The position numbers and the translations under genes were made by a program. Below the pieces are notes generated by a model, which did not search any database, was not told the origin of the DNA, and saw only the letters and a list, made by a program, of their open reading frames with translations. 64,000 bases of DNA from Hypericum androsaemum (taxonomy: Eukaryota; Streptophyta; Magnoliopsida; Malpighiales; Hypericaceae). Location of the stretch: the NCBI GenBank assembly GCA_963995505.1, contig OZ023187.1, forward strand, positions 999,501-1,063,500. Reading direction: 5' to 3'. This document shows positions 46,057 through 57,559 of the stretch, piece by piece. The stretch's first letter is position 1; each line of letters opens with the position of its first letter.

Positions 46057-48813
46057 ATGGATCTCTCACGTACATCTTCTCCAGGATTATCAACCGCAAG
46101 ATTTCTCGGGCAATCTTCTTCTTCTTCTCTTCACCGGAAAATTATGCTAACTGTTCGCGTCCCGAAAAAAGTTTCCGGCGTACCAGAACGATGCTCCCAA
46201 CACCATACCCCACCTCCATTTAAGCTTGGTGGTGATCGGTACAAGTTCGGTGCTCATGTATCTCATGGCCGGAAGACTTTTCCGTTACTTAAGGTCAGAG
46301 TATCTCAAATTTTCCCTGTACATGATTTTACTTGCAAGATACCTAGATACATATTAGACATTTTTTTTTAAATTTACATCCGTTTACGATCCCGATGCTC
46401 GCACAATCTTGATCGAACATATTTGACATGTTGGCCTCTACTTATGTAGGCTACGACAGATCGAAGTGGAAAAGATAAATCGGATTCACTCTTCACGAAC
46501 ATGTCGGGATTCTTTGACATACTAATGCGGTTCATGAAATCCCACATTCTGTATGGAACAATTGTTGCATTCACGTAAGATATTAACCTCATATATTTTT
46601 CTCGTTTATATCTAACAATGTATATAGATCAACTGATTACGTTTATTTATAGATTAAGTAGGTATTTTTCATCAAAGTTCATTTAGCCCAAGGACACAAG
46701 TAGTATGTTAATTTAAGAAGATGGAGCATTCAAAATCATGACAGAAAATTGTGTATTTTGAATTTAAATCATAGGAACATACAAATTATATTAAAATCAG
46801 TATGGCACGGAAGTTTGTCTTCCTTTGTTTTTTCAACCTAGCTCTAATTCGGATGAGTCAGTTTAGTGAATAAATCGTTTTTTATTGGTTACCTGTCTTT
46901 TTGGACGAATCCATTGATTACCTCTTTAACATCACATCAATGTATATATATCCCCGTCGTTGTTTGACTTTTTCACGATTGTAAATTTTTTTATAAATCC
47001 AACTACTCACTCCTTGTATGGCATACTAAATTTTGTAATTATTACTCGATTTATTAGTTTATCACTTATAAAAAAATGGGAATCTAGTAATGACTTACTA
47101 AATCTTGGTTGACATACTAAATCTGTGTTGATGCAGTTGTATAATGACAAGAACCTTGATGACGAATGCGCATCTAGTAATGCCGCCCAGATGGCTTATA
47201 TTTCTAAGAGCAAGTGCTACTCTTCTTGCTTTAATTTGCGCAGATGGCTTCGTAAGTGGTATCAACCAAATTTACGATGTCGATATTGACAAGTAAGCCA
47301 TCAAATAAGTGTGTATATATACATATATAATTGAACACTTGTAGTAAAACTAAGACTTTCTTTTGTTTTGTTTATTTTGTAGGATTAATAAACCTCATTA
47401 TCCGCTAGTTTCAGGAGAATTATCACCTCGATTTGCATGGACATTGACGATGAATTACATAGCAATTTCTATCATGATTTCCGTACTTCTAAAATCGACT
47501 TCACTGCTCGTATATATTCTGTGTATCTTAGTCCTAGGATCATTATATTCTGTTCCTCCATTTTCGACCAAGAGGTCTACCATCGGTGCATGTCTTACTA
47601 TGTCTTTGGTAAGTACCACTTCTATATTAAAAAACTATTAATCATCATTATGTTTTACATACTAATTGACATTGTTCTTAATTAAAATGTATCTCTACAA
47701 ACGAGTCACACTTCCAGGCACGATATACCTATGTTATAGGTCTCTCATCTGCAGCAAGAACCATCTTGGGACTTCCATTTCAATTGAGGTTCCCTCTCCA
47801 TTCCTATTGTTTCATTTAAAATATAAATATTATATTTACTTAAGAAATAATTCCAGAATATAATTTTGTGACAAAATTTCAACAAACTGTCGATTTACTT
47901 ACGTTTAAACATCACAATTCATCAACCATGGCATGCAGTAAGCCGGTGATATTTCTGGCAACATTTGCCTCATTGTTTACACTTGCCATAGCCGCACTAA
48001 AAGATATCGAAGATTTAGAAGGAGATAAGAAGTAAGTTGTCAATTTGATTAGATTATCTTACATATTTAGATTATTTTATACGTTACAGTTTAATTAGCT
48101 AACAATTAATTTCTATCCAAAATGTGACAGGAATGGCGTACCAACTTTGGCATCAAAATATGGTCCCAAAAAAGTTGCATTATTTTGTTTTGGTTTCATT
48201 CTACTTATTTATGGCGGTGCCATTGCAACTTCTATTTCCATGCCTCAGGTAATTTGACTATTTTATAGTATTGTATTAATTACAGATCTTGGCTTCAGTG
48301 CCAATGTTAATTATATATCACGAGTAACTTTATAAGGTATTAGTTTATCAAAAAATCTAATGAAATTCGATATATATCTACATTTATCATACAGGTTTTT
48401 AAACAGAATGTTATGATACCCGCACATATTTTTCTAGCCTTGTGCTTGATCTTTCAGGTGCCATTCTCACTTCTTGAATAAATCACAGGTCCTTACATGA
48501 AATTAATTCTTAATTATATTGTCCCTCACACATATTTTGGCCCTTGGTCTCACAGGCTTGGAAGTTGGAAAAGGCAAATTACAGCAAGGTATATCTCTTT
48601 AATTGTACATTTTATTTTCAGAAACAAGCTATTTTTATTTTTCCTTGACACTCATTTCATGACAAAATTTCTTGAAATTTGGCTTTATAAGTTTGCTTGT
48701 GTAATTAATAATTATAATGTGTGATTATAATTATGCAGGAAGGTAGTTTATCGATGTTTCAGTCTATAGTAAAACTCTTCAATGCCGAGTTCCTTCTATT
48801 TATTTTCATCTAG
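46057..48813 (+). CDS. Aromatic prenyltransferase C (UbiA family)
   Basis: Ten GT-AG exons: 46057-46293, 46450-46574, 47137-47292, 47383-47608, 47718-47788, 47939-48031, 48131-48248, 48395-48457, 48556-48588, 48739-48813, coding for 398 residues with no break. Every exon from 2 to 10 has the same length as in PT-B. The leader exon (79 residues, MDLSRTSSPGLSTARF...) has a Ser run and Arg/Lys but few acids, as expected for plastid import. Asp-rich motifs are NQIYDVDID (164-172) and KDIEDLEGD (293-301). Differences to PT-B concentrate in the leader and in membrane segments (exons 3 and 5), which shape substrate choice in this family. Its ancestral promoter is split by a 1.6-kb insertion carrying an LTR-like sequence, so its expression may differ from PT-B. 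Confidence 0.95.
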
Positions 48814-49752
48814 AGAGAGTGTGCACCCTCTAGATGAATTAACGAAAATACAGAAATCGGCCAGATGTAGTTATAATGTAAAATTTATCTTAAAAAATGT
48901 GCACTCTACAATCTACGAGCAAACTTTCCTGCTCCTTTACGGATACCTATCATTGTTTGTAATGGTAGATTCAAAATATTACTCAATTTTGTTCATATTT
49001 TCTTATCAAAATAATAGAGGTGACTCGTCTCCAAAGAGATTGGATCTTTCGTTGTGAAAGTTTCTATTTTCTTAGTGTTTTTTTTCTATAAAAAATTTGT
49101 ACTGATATACTCAAATATGTGTTTATATTGTTGGATCTATTTATTGTGATGCTCTACACTCTTGATAAATCCACCATATTTTAGTCACCTAATGAAAATC
49201 TCATAAACCAAAAAAAAACGAGTGAAAAAAAAAAATACTATAAGGCCATGAATTATGTCAAAATACAGGATTTTGTTTAGTCTTTAGATATTATTATTTT
49301 GCAGGTAGTACCTCTAGTTTGTAAATTTTAACTCTCTTTTGCCTACTCGTATATTCTATTAATTTCATCAACAAGAGACAATATGAAATGGGATATATGA
49401 AAAAAAAATTAACAGTCTCTCTTCAAATATGATTTAATATAGTTAATATTAGCAAAATTTAGACTAACCGGTGAAGTAGTTATTATAATTTAACCAAGTT
49501 ACGAGAGTTGGGGTGGGGAGACGGGCCTGTTCCTGGGTGGGCCTTGCTAATAGAGTTGCGGGCCTGGGCTTGGCTGCACTTGTCCAATGCTCTGACTGGA
49601 AGAGGATTAGCGATGAGCTCATTGATATGACGAAAGGAAGAAGACTCAGGATGCCGAAATTGGATCCACAACCCATCCATGGTCCACAGCCTCTCATGCA
49701 TTTGAATTTCTTCTTTTGCGCTTCCTATGTCTTAAAGTAGAATGACGAAACT
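48814..49752. other. PT-C 3' flank and intergenic DNA
   Basis: The first 200 bases match the PT-B 3' flank. At 49490-49735 there is a more GC-rich piece with an open frame on plus (75 residues) of unknown origin. No gene supported. Confidence 0.4.
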
Positions 49753-49759
49753 CGCTCCA

Positions 49760-50885
49760 AAATAGTCATAAATCCTTGTTATTTGAATAAATTAACTAAT
49801 CAGGACAAATATATATTGATTAGTCTTTCATGTTTGAAAAATAAACTAGTTAATCTTTCTATCATTTTTCCGGTGAACTTTCTGGTCAATATTTTTTAAA
49901 TTCCGATTATACCCCTAGAAACAACTCAAACCCCAGCCGCTTCACCCGCACAATCAATATTTTTTTTTTGAGATTTAAATTATTAACACAATTTCGGATC
50001 TTAGACGGTCATGGGATTCGATCCTCCCACCTCATACTTAAGAACTGACACCGTATCCATCAGACCATACATGAGTTGGTCATCAATATTTGACCTCTCC
50101 TCTTCCACTTATCACCCACCACCACCAAAAACAAAAAAATAAATAAATTAACGAGAAAACCTCCCAAAATCAAAATCCAACTTGAAGAAAGAGAGGAACT
50201 CGAAGAAGCTTGCTGTCGCAGCAACCGCCCCCAACCACCGTCTCGCCGCCGCCTCCTCCTCCACCTCTGTCTCAGCCTTTATCACGCTCAATCGCCGACT
50301 AGGTTAGCCGTGTGGTTGAAGACGAAGAGGAGATCGACAACGCCGTGAGATAGCTATTTCTCCCTTTTCCGGCGCTACCCTCGAACCCCCTACCCCTTCC
50401 AGATCTCGAAAAAACTGAACTAAAATTCTGAGATAGAATAAACCTAAATCTAGAAGAATAAACGAACTAAAAGTCAACATTGATCGGTGCGATATCTTGC
50501 CGGAGGAGCAGCCATTTGATTTGGCGATGATTTTTCTTCTTCGTATCTGAAAATAAAAAGGAGAAAACAGAGAAAAAATGTACCCGTCACACCCCGCCGC
50601 TGTGGCATGTTTTATCGTTAATATATTTTCTGGTTTTGGTTGGAGTTGGCTTACAGGAGGGAGAGGGGTTAAAGCTTGAACGTTGGATTGAATGGGTGGG
50701 TGAAGCGGCTGGGTTTGAGTTGTTTCCAGGGGTATAATCAGAATTCAAAAAATACTGATCGGAAAGTTCGTTCACCGGAAAAATGATAGAAGGACTAACT
50801 AGTTCGTTAAGGATTAATCAATACATATTTTTCCTAATTAGTTAATTTATTCAAATAACAGGGACCAATCGCTATTTTGTCCTAG
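49760..50885. mobile_element. Second long-TIR foldback element, interrupted by SINE-1
   Basis: The first ~200 bases (49760-49960) and last ~200 (50690-50885) are inverted repeats: TTGTTATTTGAATAAATTAA, ATCATTTTTCCGGTGAAC and CAGCCGCTTCACCC are found on plus at the left and on minus at the right. The interior holds a GC-rich CCGCCGCCTCCTCC patch but no recognisable frame. A SINE-1 copy (minus) sits just inside the left arm. Target duplications were not resolved. Confidence 0.75.
49952..50090 (-). mobile_element. SINE-1 copy, minus strand
   Basis: Body 49961-50081 is the reverse complement of the SINE at 22811-22931, with its A-tail at the left (T-run at 49961). It is flanked by ATCAATATT at 49953-49961 and 50082-50090. 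The B-box on minus reads GGATCGAATCCC exactly. Confidence 0.85.
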
Positions 50886-50889
50886 TACT

Positions 50890-51290
50890 TAACATTAACA
50901 TTGTTATCTTTCTAAGTTTTAAATTCGAATTTTCTTGTTTGAGTTAGAACAATATTTTTCACAATCATGATTTGGACCCTCATTCAAAAGATGATTTACC
51001 ATTTGAATTTGAAGCCGATTCAAAAACAATTATATGAATTATTTGAAGTCGATTCGAAAGATGATGTAAAAATTGTAAAACAAACAAACTTTATACACAT
51101 TTTTATCTGATTCTCACTTCATATGAAAGTTGAGACCAAATTTTACGACAAATAGGTTATTAAATTTTAACATCCCTCTCGATTCAGTACCGACATTGAG
51201 AGATTTTATCAATGTAGTTAATTCTATAAAATAACCACACTAAATTTTCGGTTTTTTGGGGTGGTTTTCTGGACCGATATTAGAAAACTA
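50890..51290. other. Intergenic, no gene seen
   Basis: AT-rich sequence between the foldback element and the LINE scrap. Nothing was recognised. Confidence 0.35.
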
Positions 51291-51294
51291 GCAT

Positions 51295-51543
51295 ATGGCA
51301 CGTGCATGTCGCCCCTATCTATTAGGCTCGAAAATAGGAGGAGTGCTACTCAAACTGGATTTCACGAAAGCATTTGATTTTGTTGCTTGGTCGTTCGTTG
51401 AAGCAACTCTAGATGCCATGAATTTTGGCCCTATGTTTATAGGGTGGATATCGTGTCGTATTAGAGGTACCTCTAATTCGATACTCATCAACGGGTCTCC
51501 CACCACGTTGTTCAAAATGGACCGACCCTCTCTCTTTTTTTAA
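51295..51543 (+). pseudogene. LINE reverse-transcriptase fragment
   Basis: An 82-residue frame contains GGVLLKLDFTKAFDFVAWSF, the start of the RVT palm with the catalytic Asp of the LDF.KAFD motif, and then ILINGSPTT, the next conserved block of plant non-LTR retrotransposons. The rest of the ~1,000-residue polymerase is missing, so it is a dead remnant. Confidence 0.75.
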
Positions 51544-52170
51544 ACAGAGTTCCCTCTCCAATTTTTGCGTTCAAATTTTGGTTAGGGGGACGACCGATAG
51601 GTAGGAGATGGTGAGTTAATTTTGCTGGGTTATGGAGCTTGAAAAGTACTCGAGAAGGTGTTTGATGATCGATTGAAAATCACACGTGAGTACCCGTACT
51701 CGTCAAGGGGTCCCGACAAGTACAAGACGTTGTTGTGAAGAATCGAGAGCACTTGCGGTCGCAAGTGGATTGGCGCTCGTAAGTAGGGACTTACAGAGAT
51801 TTTGTGAAGCGGGGAATTGGCAGCCGCAAGTTGATTGACGACCGCCAGTCCCCCTGGACAAACTTAATTGTGTTTCCTGTTTTGTTTATTTTGTGATTCC
51901 CACTGTAATTAGAATTGCTCCTTTATATAAACCTATGTAATACTCAAGGTTTGCCGAAGATTTTATAATACATTATTAAGATAGAAAGTCTAAATATAAA
52001 ACCATATACGAGGGACCTGGGAGTAATTGTCCTATTTTTTAACATTCGACACATGGGATTGTTTAGTATCCACTTTTTCCCTTTCCCTTTTTTTAAAAGA
52101 GTTCCCTCTCCAATTTTTGCGTCCAAATTTTGGTTAGGGGGACGATCGATAGGTAGGAGATGGTGAGTTA
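51533..52170. repeat. 80-bp direct repeats flanking a 0.5-kb segment
   Basis: GAGTTCCCTCTCCAATTTTTGCG and the following GGTAGGAGATGGTGAGTTA are present at 51548-51617 and again at 52099-52168, almost identical. Between them lies a segment with a TATA-like TTTATATAAACC near 51923. The doublet could be long target duplications, LTR-like ends of a small element, or a local duplication. Confidence 0.6.
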
Positions 52171-52273
52171 CTTAATTTCAAAATAATGAGTATGACATGT
52201 CAATTTACGGTGACCGAAAACTAATATAACGCAAGTCAATGATATCTTTTCGATGACCGAAAAAATAGTATCG

Positions 52274-55200
52274 GATATTGTTGGTGAGGAAAATTAATTC
52301 GCAGATTTGCTGAATTTATGTTGGTAAAAAAGTTATAACTTTTGGCTCAAGTATCCGATTGACGTGATTCCAAAAGCCACAGGAAGAGAAGATAGAGATC
52401 CACAAATTTGTAGTTTATGACTTTTTCAAATTCGGCACAGAAAGGGGCAATAATTAGGTTATAAGTTTCGGGCAGGTTGACTTTTCCTTATTAGGCCGGA
52501 GCTATGTTAAGTTTTCCTGCATTGAACACGGCCTAGGATTTTTGTATGGGGTTGGGGCTAGCTTATTCTATATAAGAAGAGCTAGGCACAAGCATGAAGG
52601 GCACCCACAAAATGACATATCAATTATCAACCTAGCTTCTTAGCTTTTATCTTTATATTTTTTCCTTCCCCCTCTCCCCCATATTTTTAATAAAGTTCTT
52701 GTTCTTCCACCAATTCTTTTCTCTTCTACCAAGTCTAATCTAGTTTTTCTCTTCTTGTTCCCCATATTTCTTCCATCCTTACCTATTCGTTCGAATCGCT
52801 CTTGGGACAATCACTCCGGACCCATTCTTAAGATCGTTTCTGACGTTCTACCATAATTTATTTATAATATTATTTTTGGCACGCTCGATGGGACTAATGA
52901 GGGCGTCTGAGAAAAGTGATTGTTGCATCCAAACACACAAGTTTCCACATACTATTTCAAGTCCTTCCTCAAAAGGGACGAAATCGATCAAAGGTTATGC
53001 TAAAAGAAGATGGCCAACGAGGTCAGCTGGTTTTGGAAAGTATTCCGGCCCTTTTTGGAGCTGAATCTGAAGAAGCTTTCTTCATCAAAATTGAATATCG
53101 TTGTTTCCTCTTTATGTGGACACTAAGAATGCCAAAATTAGAGATCGTACCAGGAACATACCGTCAAAATACTACAGACTGGTCGATCTATTAGTTGATT
53201 GTGAATTCAGTCAACTTCAGAGGGCATTTTGGTCTTTTTTCCTCCTACCAAAATAGGAGACGGATATTTTAGACAAAATTGAAGATCTGTCTCTCAGCTT
53301 TCTAAGGATATCAAGATTGCCATAATCAAAGTTCGGACGAAGAAGTTACAACTATAGTACTAAAGACTGGTCATTCTGTAAGTTGGTTCCGAAATTTCTA
53401 ATTTGTCTTGTCCGACCATGACCACCTATGAGGAATCGATCGTAAGAGAAAAAGCTCGTTTTGCTGAATTCATGGCTGACCTCTTAGCAATGTGTGCAAA
53501 AATAAATGAGATGTCCAAGAATTTGGTTACAACGGCAACCAAGGAAACCCCAAATGTCATGCCAAATACGAAAGGCATCTTAGGGCCTGCGCCGGTTAAA
53601 GAAATCTTTGGGCCTTCACTAGTAAAGAGAATTTTGGGGCCTCCGCCGAGTCATCTGTAGTAGAGATCTGAGTCATACTTCATTCCACGCACGGTGAGTC
53701 ACCTTCGATTGCCCAATTATGTCTCAACTCAACAACGAGACACTAGAGGGCAAGCATGTCCTCAGAATATCAGTGAGAATTTCACCTCACCTGGGGGCAA
53801 GCCTGTCCTCAGAATATCACTGAGAATCCTATCACACCGGGGGGCGTGAAGAGAGCTGTAATGGTGCATTCGAAGCTCTTACATTATCCAAAATTATCTC
53901 GGCCGGGAGCAAGACATGCACTTGGTAGAGATGATAAATAATGATAAAATCAAGTCTCCAACTCCTCAACCAAGCAAGAGTATGGTGAAGCAACAACCTT
54001 GGCCGTTAAAGCGTCCTCAAGTCACACGCTGTTTCGGTGGGTACATATGTGTGGAAAAGGATGTAAGAACATGTTGAAATCAGCCGGCAATGGCAAGAGT
54101 CAGCCTGAGTACGCATGGGTGAAGAGAGACGTCGTCACTCGATTGACAATCGAGCAAGCAGTTCTCCAGAAAAAGAAGCCCTTCAAGGTTTGGGTGCTCA
54201 AGGAAGATTTTTTGCGGTAAAAAAAGAACCATGTGAGACACAACCCACAAGAAGTGATCGGCCTACAAGGTTTTTAAGTTATCATACGAAGCCTATGCGT
54301 AAGGAGATTCCAAGAAAGTTGAACCCACACTCGGGGGGCAAGTGTCTAGAGTCTCATCGGCCGACTCTCACGAAGACTCAACGAAGAAGGTTGGAGCGAA
54401 AAATACAAAAACAAAAGCATAAGCTTAGAGACCTTCAACAACAGTTATGTGGTTGTTTCAATGAAGGACAAATGTCTCTTACTCAGCTGCAAAAGCCTAA
54501 TATATGCCGTCTCGAGAAAATTGTGGACAACCCAATATTTCAGGATGAAAAACCATTAATTCGAGACCTTGTCATCGTCCGAGATGAAAGAATGGAATCC
54601 ACGGAGTTTAAAAGAGATACAAAAGCGGCTAAGGAAGGAATTTCCAATGCTAAAAGCACATCTTCTAGGCTTACCTTATATGATCATTATACGAAAGAGC
54701 TACTATTTGAGATTTTAACGTGCCTATTTTAGGATTCAAGAGGGAGGCAATTCAGTTGGAGCTTATTCAAGATGAATCAAGATGGAGTTATTAAGGTATA
54801 TATGGACAAACATCTACTTGGCCAATTGGCTTCAATGATGGTGTGTCCTATGATCAAATAGGTGATCATTTGCAATGGCTAGGTCTTGACTGGTTTGGTA
54901 GTAAATTTTTTACGTATTATAGTCTTGATTTAGCCAGTTATATGTGGAGTGGAGTTAATTTTCCGCATGTTAAAGGACGGATACACGTCAACGCTTTTCC
55001 TATAGTCAAAACATTGACGTGCGGGGCGCATTGTTGGAGAGGAAAATTAATTCCCGAATTTGCTAAACCTATTTTGGTAAAAAAATTGTAACTTTTGGCT
55101 TAAGTATCCGATTGACGTGATTTTAAAAGACACAAGAAGAGAAGATAGAGATCTACAAATTTGTAGTTTATGACTTTTTCAAATTCGGCAGAAAAATGAA

Positions 55201-55606
55201 CGATAAATGGGTTACAAATTTCGGACAGATTACTTTTTTTTATTAGGCTGGAGCTATATTAAGTTTTCCTACATTGAACACGGCCTAGAATTTTTATATG
55301 GGGCTGGGGCTAGCTTATTCTATATAAAGAGAGCTAGGCAAAAGTATGAAGGGCACCCACAAAATAACACATCAATTATCAACCTAGCTTCTTAGTTTTT
55401 ATTTTTATGTTTTTCCCTTCCCCCTCTCCCCGATCTTTTCAATAAAGTTCTTGCTCTTCTACCAAGGCTCATCTAATTATTCTCTTCTTGTTCCTCATAT
55501 TTCTTCCATTCTTATTTATTTGTTCGAATCGCTCTTGGGACAACCACTCCGGACTCGTTCTTAAGATCATTTCTGACGCTCTACCACAATTTATTTGCAA
55601 AGATAT
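52274..55606 (+). mobile_element. LTR retrotransposon, 3.3 kb, non-autonomous
   Basis: Two similar LTRs: 52279 to about 52868, and 55032-55601. Both begin TGTTGG.GAGGAAAATTAATT and share ATTGAACACGGCCTAG, CTATATAA and the AATAAAGTTCTTG signal. The 5-bp repeat GATAT flanks the element (52274-52278 and 55602-55606). Just inside the 5' LTR, TTTTTGGCACGCTCGATGGG resembles the primer-binding site of Ty3/Gypsy-type elements. The interior (about 2.2 kb) lacks protease, integrase and reverse transcriptase, so it needs a helper. The LTRs differ at several percent by eye, so the insertion is not recent. Confidence 0.85.
53403..54732 (+). pseudogene. Degraded internal frames of the LTR element
   Basis: Two open pieces, 53403-53660 (85 residues) and 54115-54732 (205 residues). 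The second is very basic (RRRLERKIQKQKHK) with a phrase RFLSYHTKP.RKEIPRKLNP that recalls gag-proximal polyproteins of plant Gypsy elements. Frame breaks separate them. No zinc knuckle was found. Confidence 0.45.
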
Positions 55607-55689
55607 TAATTGGTCCGTTGAAAGAAATACGGGTCCAAGTTGATAAGTTTTAAGTAGACAGAGTTAATTGTAATTATTGAGTAGGTATA

Positions 55690-56194
55690 TGTACTTATTT
55701 GTACAAAGCCAATACAGAGGTCATTGTCCTCATTAAAATGCTGACCACATTGTACCAAAATAGCAAAGTAAGATTCGTTTTTATGCTCATCGTCATTAAA
55801 TTTGGGTCGAACATTTTCCGATGATATGAATAAAATGTAGCGGCTCTCCCAACACTTGCCATATTGACGTAAGAGGCGCTCGGATCTTATTATGTTATTC
55901 AAGAGTCAAAATAGACTCTTCTAAAAAAAAGTCAAAATAGACTAGCTAACTTTGAAAATTGGTTTAAAAATAAAAGGTGATTCAAAATTCAACACTGAAG
56001 AACACCATTTTATGTAGTCGATATAATACCGGCTAATACAGTTTCGAGTTAAATAAAATATTTAAAATGAGACAAAAATTTTCTAATTATTAGAATGCGC
56101 CGGAATGAATGCTGATCCTATTTAACCCATCCATTCCTCTCCGATCAATATCTCTTAAACCCTCCAATTATATCATCTTCAACGTTCAGTAGCC
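55690..56194 (+). promoter_or_regulatory. PT-D promoter region
   Basis: Matches PT-B upstream DNA: GACGTAAGAGGCGCTC, ATGCGCCGGAATGAATGCTGATC, and a TATA-like CCTATTTAACCC about 70 bases before the ATG. It appears intact up to the broken exon. Confidence 0.55.
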
Positions 56195-56776
56195 ATGGAA
56201 CTCTCGGCCAGGAGCAGAGCCAGAAAATTTGGGAAATGAATGTAATATAAATTTTTTCAAAAATTTAACGTATGTAATTACAACATTTATAATTTTTTTA
56301 GTTGATTGATTTATTTTTTATGGTAGTATAGTTAGACTAATTAAGATCTTATAATATATATTAAAAGATTAAAAAATGTCTAAATTTTTTTAAGATTTAG
56401 TTTTAATTTTTAAGTTGATCAATTTTTTAGTGTGATCAATTTCTAATTTTAGTAGAGATATACATTAAAAAATATACTTAATTATCAAAAAAATAAGTGG
56501 GGGCAATTGGCTCGGGTCCCTCGGCCCCGGCTCTCAGGTACATCTTCTCCGAGATTCTCGACCACAAGATTTCTCCGGCATCCTTCTTCTCTCCACCGGA
56601 AAAATGTTCTTGTCCAAACAAAAGTTTCCGGCGTACCAAAACGATTCTCCCACCACCATGCCCCTCCTCCAGCTAAGCTTTACGGTGATCAGAACAGTTC
56701 ACATCTCTTCTGTCAACCAAAAAATAGCTTCGGTGCTCATTTATCTAATGGCCGGAAGACTCTTCCATTGCTTAAG
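56195..56776 (+). pseudogene. Prenyltransferase D, exon 1 only, broken
   Basis: The frame starts ATGGAACTCTC at 56195 and is interrupted at 56206. It resumes after the insert at 56531 with the rest of a PT-B-like leader exon (SGTSSPRFSTTRFLRHPSSL..., to the LPLLK end) and a GT donor after 56776. Reading through the insert meets a stop within about 15 codons. Exons 2-10 are not present in the 7.2 kb that follow, which are SINEs and a Copia element sitting where intron 1 would be. Later exons could lie beyond 64000. As it stands it is not expressible. Confidence 0.85.
56206..56530. mobile_element. 325-bp MITE-like insertion in PT-D exon 1
   Basis: Flanked by CTCTC at 56201-56205 and 56531-56535, with the single CTCTC seen in the intact PT-B start (MELS codons). 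The ends GGCCAGGAGCAGAGCCAG and ...GGGTCCCTCGGCCCCGG are imperfectly complementary and GC-rich, with an AT-rich middle. Non-coding. Confidence 0.75.
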
Positions 56777-56806
56777 GTACTTCTCAAATTCAGCTTTATA
56801 GTGAAA

Positions 56807-57084
56807 AGACATATCAGCTATACCTAAAGTCTATTTGGCCCACTAACTCATGTATGGTCTGATGGATACGGTATCAGTCTTTAAGCATGAGGTGGGAGGG
56901 TTGAATTCCATGACCGTCTAAGATCCGAAATTGTAAAAATAATTTAAATCTCACCCAAAAAAAAGTTCATTTGGCCCAGCGGCATAGGCGTTAGAAAATT
57001 TAACTGAGGTACATGGTTCAAACCCTAATATAGATGTGTTCTTGGTGTAATTTATCTTTAAAAAAAAGAGACATATCAGCTATA
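56807..57084 (+). mobile_element. SINE-2 with SINE-1 nested inside
   Basis: SINE-2 is flanked by 16-bp repeats AGACATATCAGCTATA (56807-56822 and 57069-57084). It has an A-box-like TGGCCCAGCGGCATAGG and a B-box GGTTCAAACCC, and ends in an A-run. Within its first 25 bases a SINE-1 (56843-56968) is inserted, flanked by ATTTGGCCCA at 56833-56842 and 56969-56978. Order of events: SINE-2 first, SINE-1 later. Both lie in PT-D intron 1. Confidence 0.9.
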
Positions 57085-57104
57085 ATTAGTAAAATAATTC
57101 CTAT

Positions 57105-57559
57105 TGTATGAGCTGACGGATTCGACGCGTAATTAGCGAGTAATTACGTGTTAAATCTGTTTAATTAACAAACTAATTCGTTAATAATAAATCATTTACT
57201 TGTTGAATCAAGAGGTCCACAGGTTCGGGTCCACAAAGTCTTCGTGCTAGTCGAATTACGATCACGTCTTAACGGATTCGTAATTAATTTTCACGAGATT
57301 TCCTTTATAGAAAATCTGATCAAAATTCAGGAACTAATCCAGAATTTTTTCTTTCTTATTGAGTGGTTGTGGGCAAACTTACAAATTGGTCCAGCCAGAT
57401 TTTCCCTTTTATAGGGAAATCCGGCACACCAGAATGCGCCACATGGCATTGGGCCGGTCAACGCGGGTTGACCGGCCCATCCAACCCAACTAATGGGCCT
57501 GATGGGTCTGGGCCCAATCAGGCACAATAATAATTGCCTGATGGGCCCAAGGTCCAACA
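57105..57559 (-). mobile_element. 3' LTR of the Copia element
   Basis: On minus it starts TGTTGGACC at 57559, just after a polypurine tract GAGTGGGAGA, and ends near 57105 in ...CATACA. It has a TATA-like CCCTATAAAAGGG near 57410 and an AATAAG signal. About 455 bp. No matching 5' LTR is found between 62760 and 64000. Confidence 0.75.

Noticed and set aside
22811..56968. tRNA-like A and B boxes at three places as possible tRNA genes
   Set aside because: They cannot fold as complete tRNAs, carry A-tails and target duplications, and belong to SINEs.
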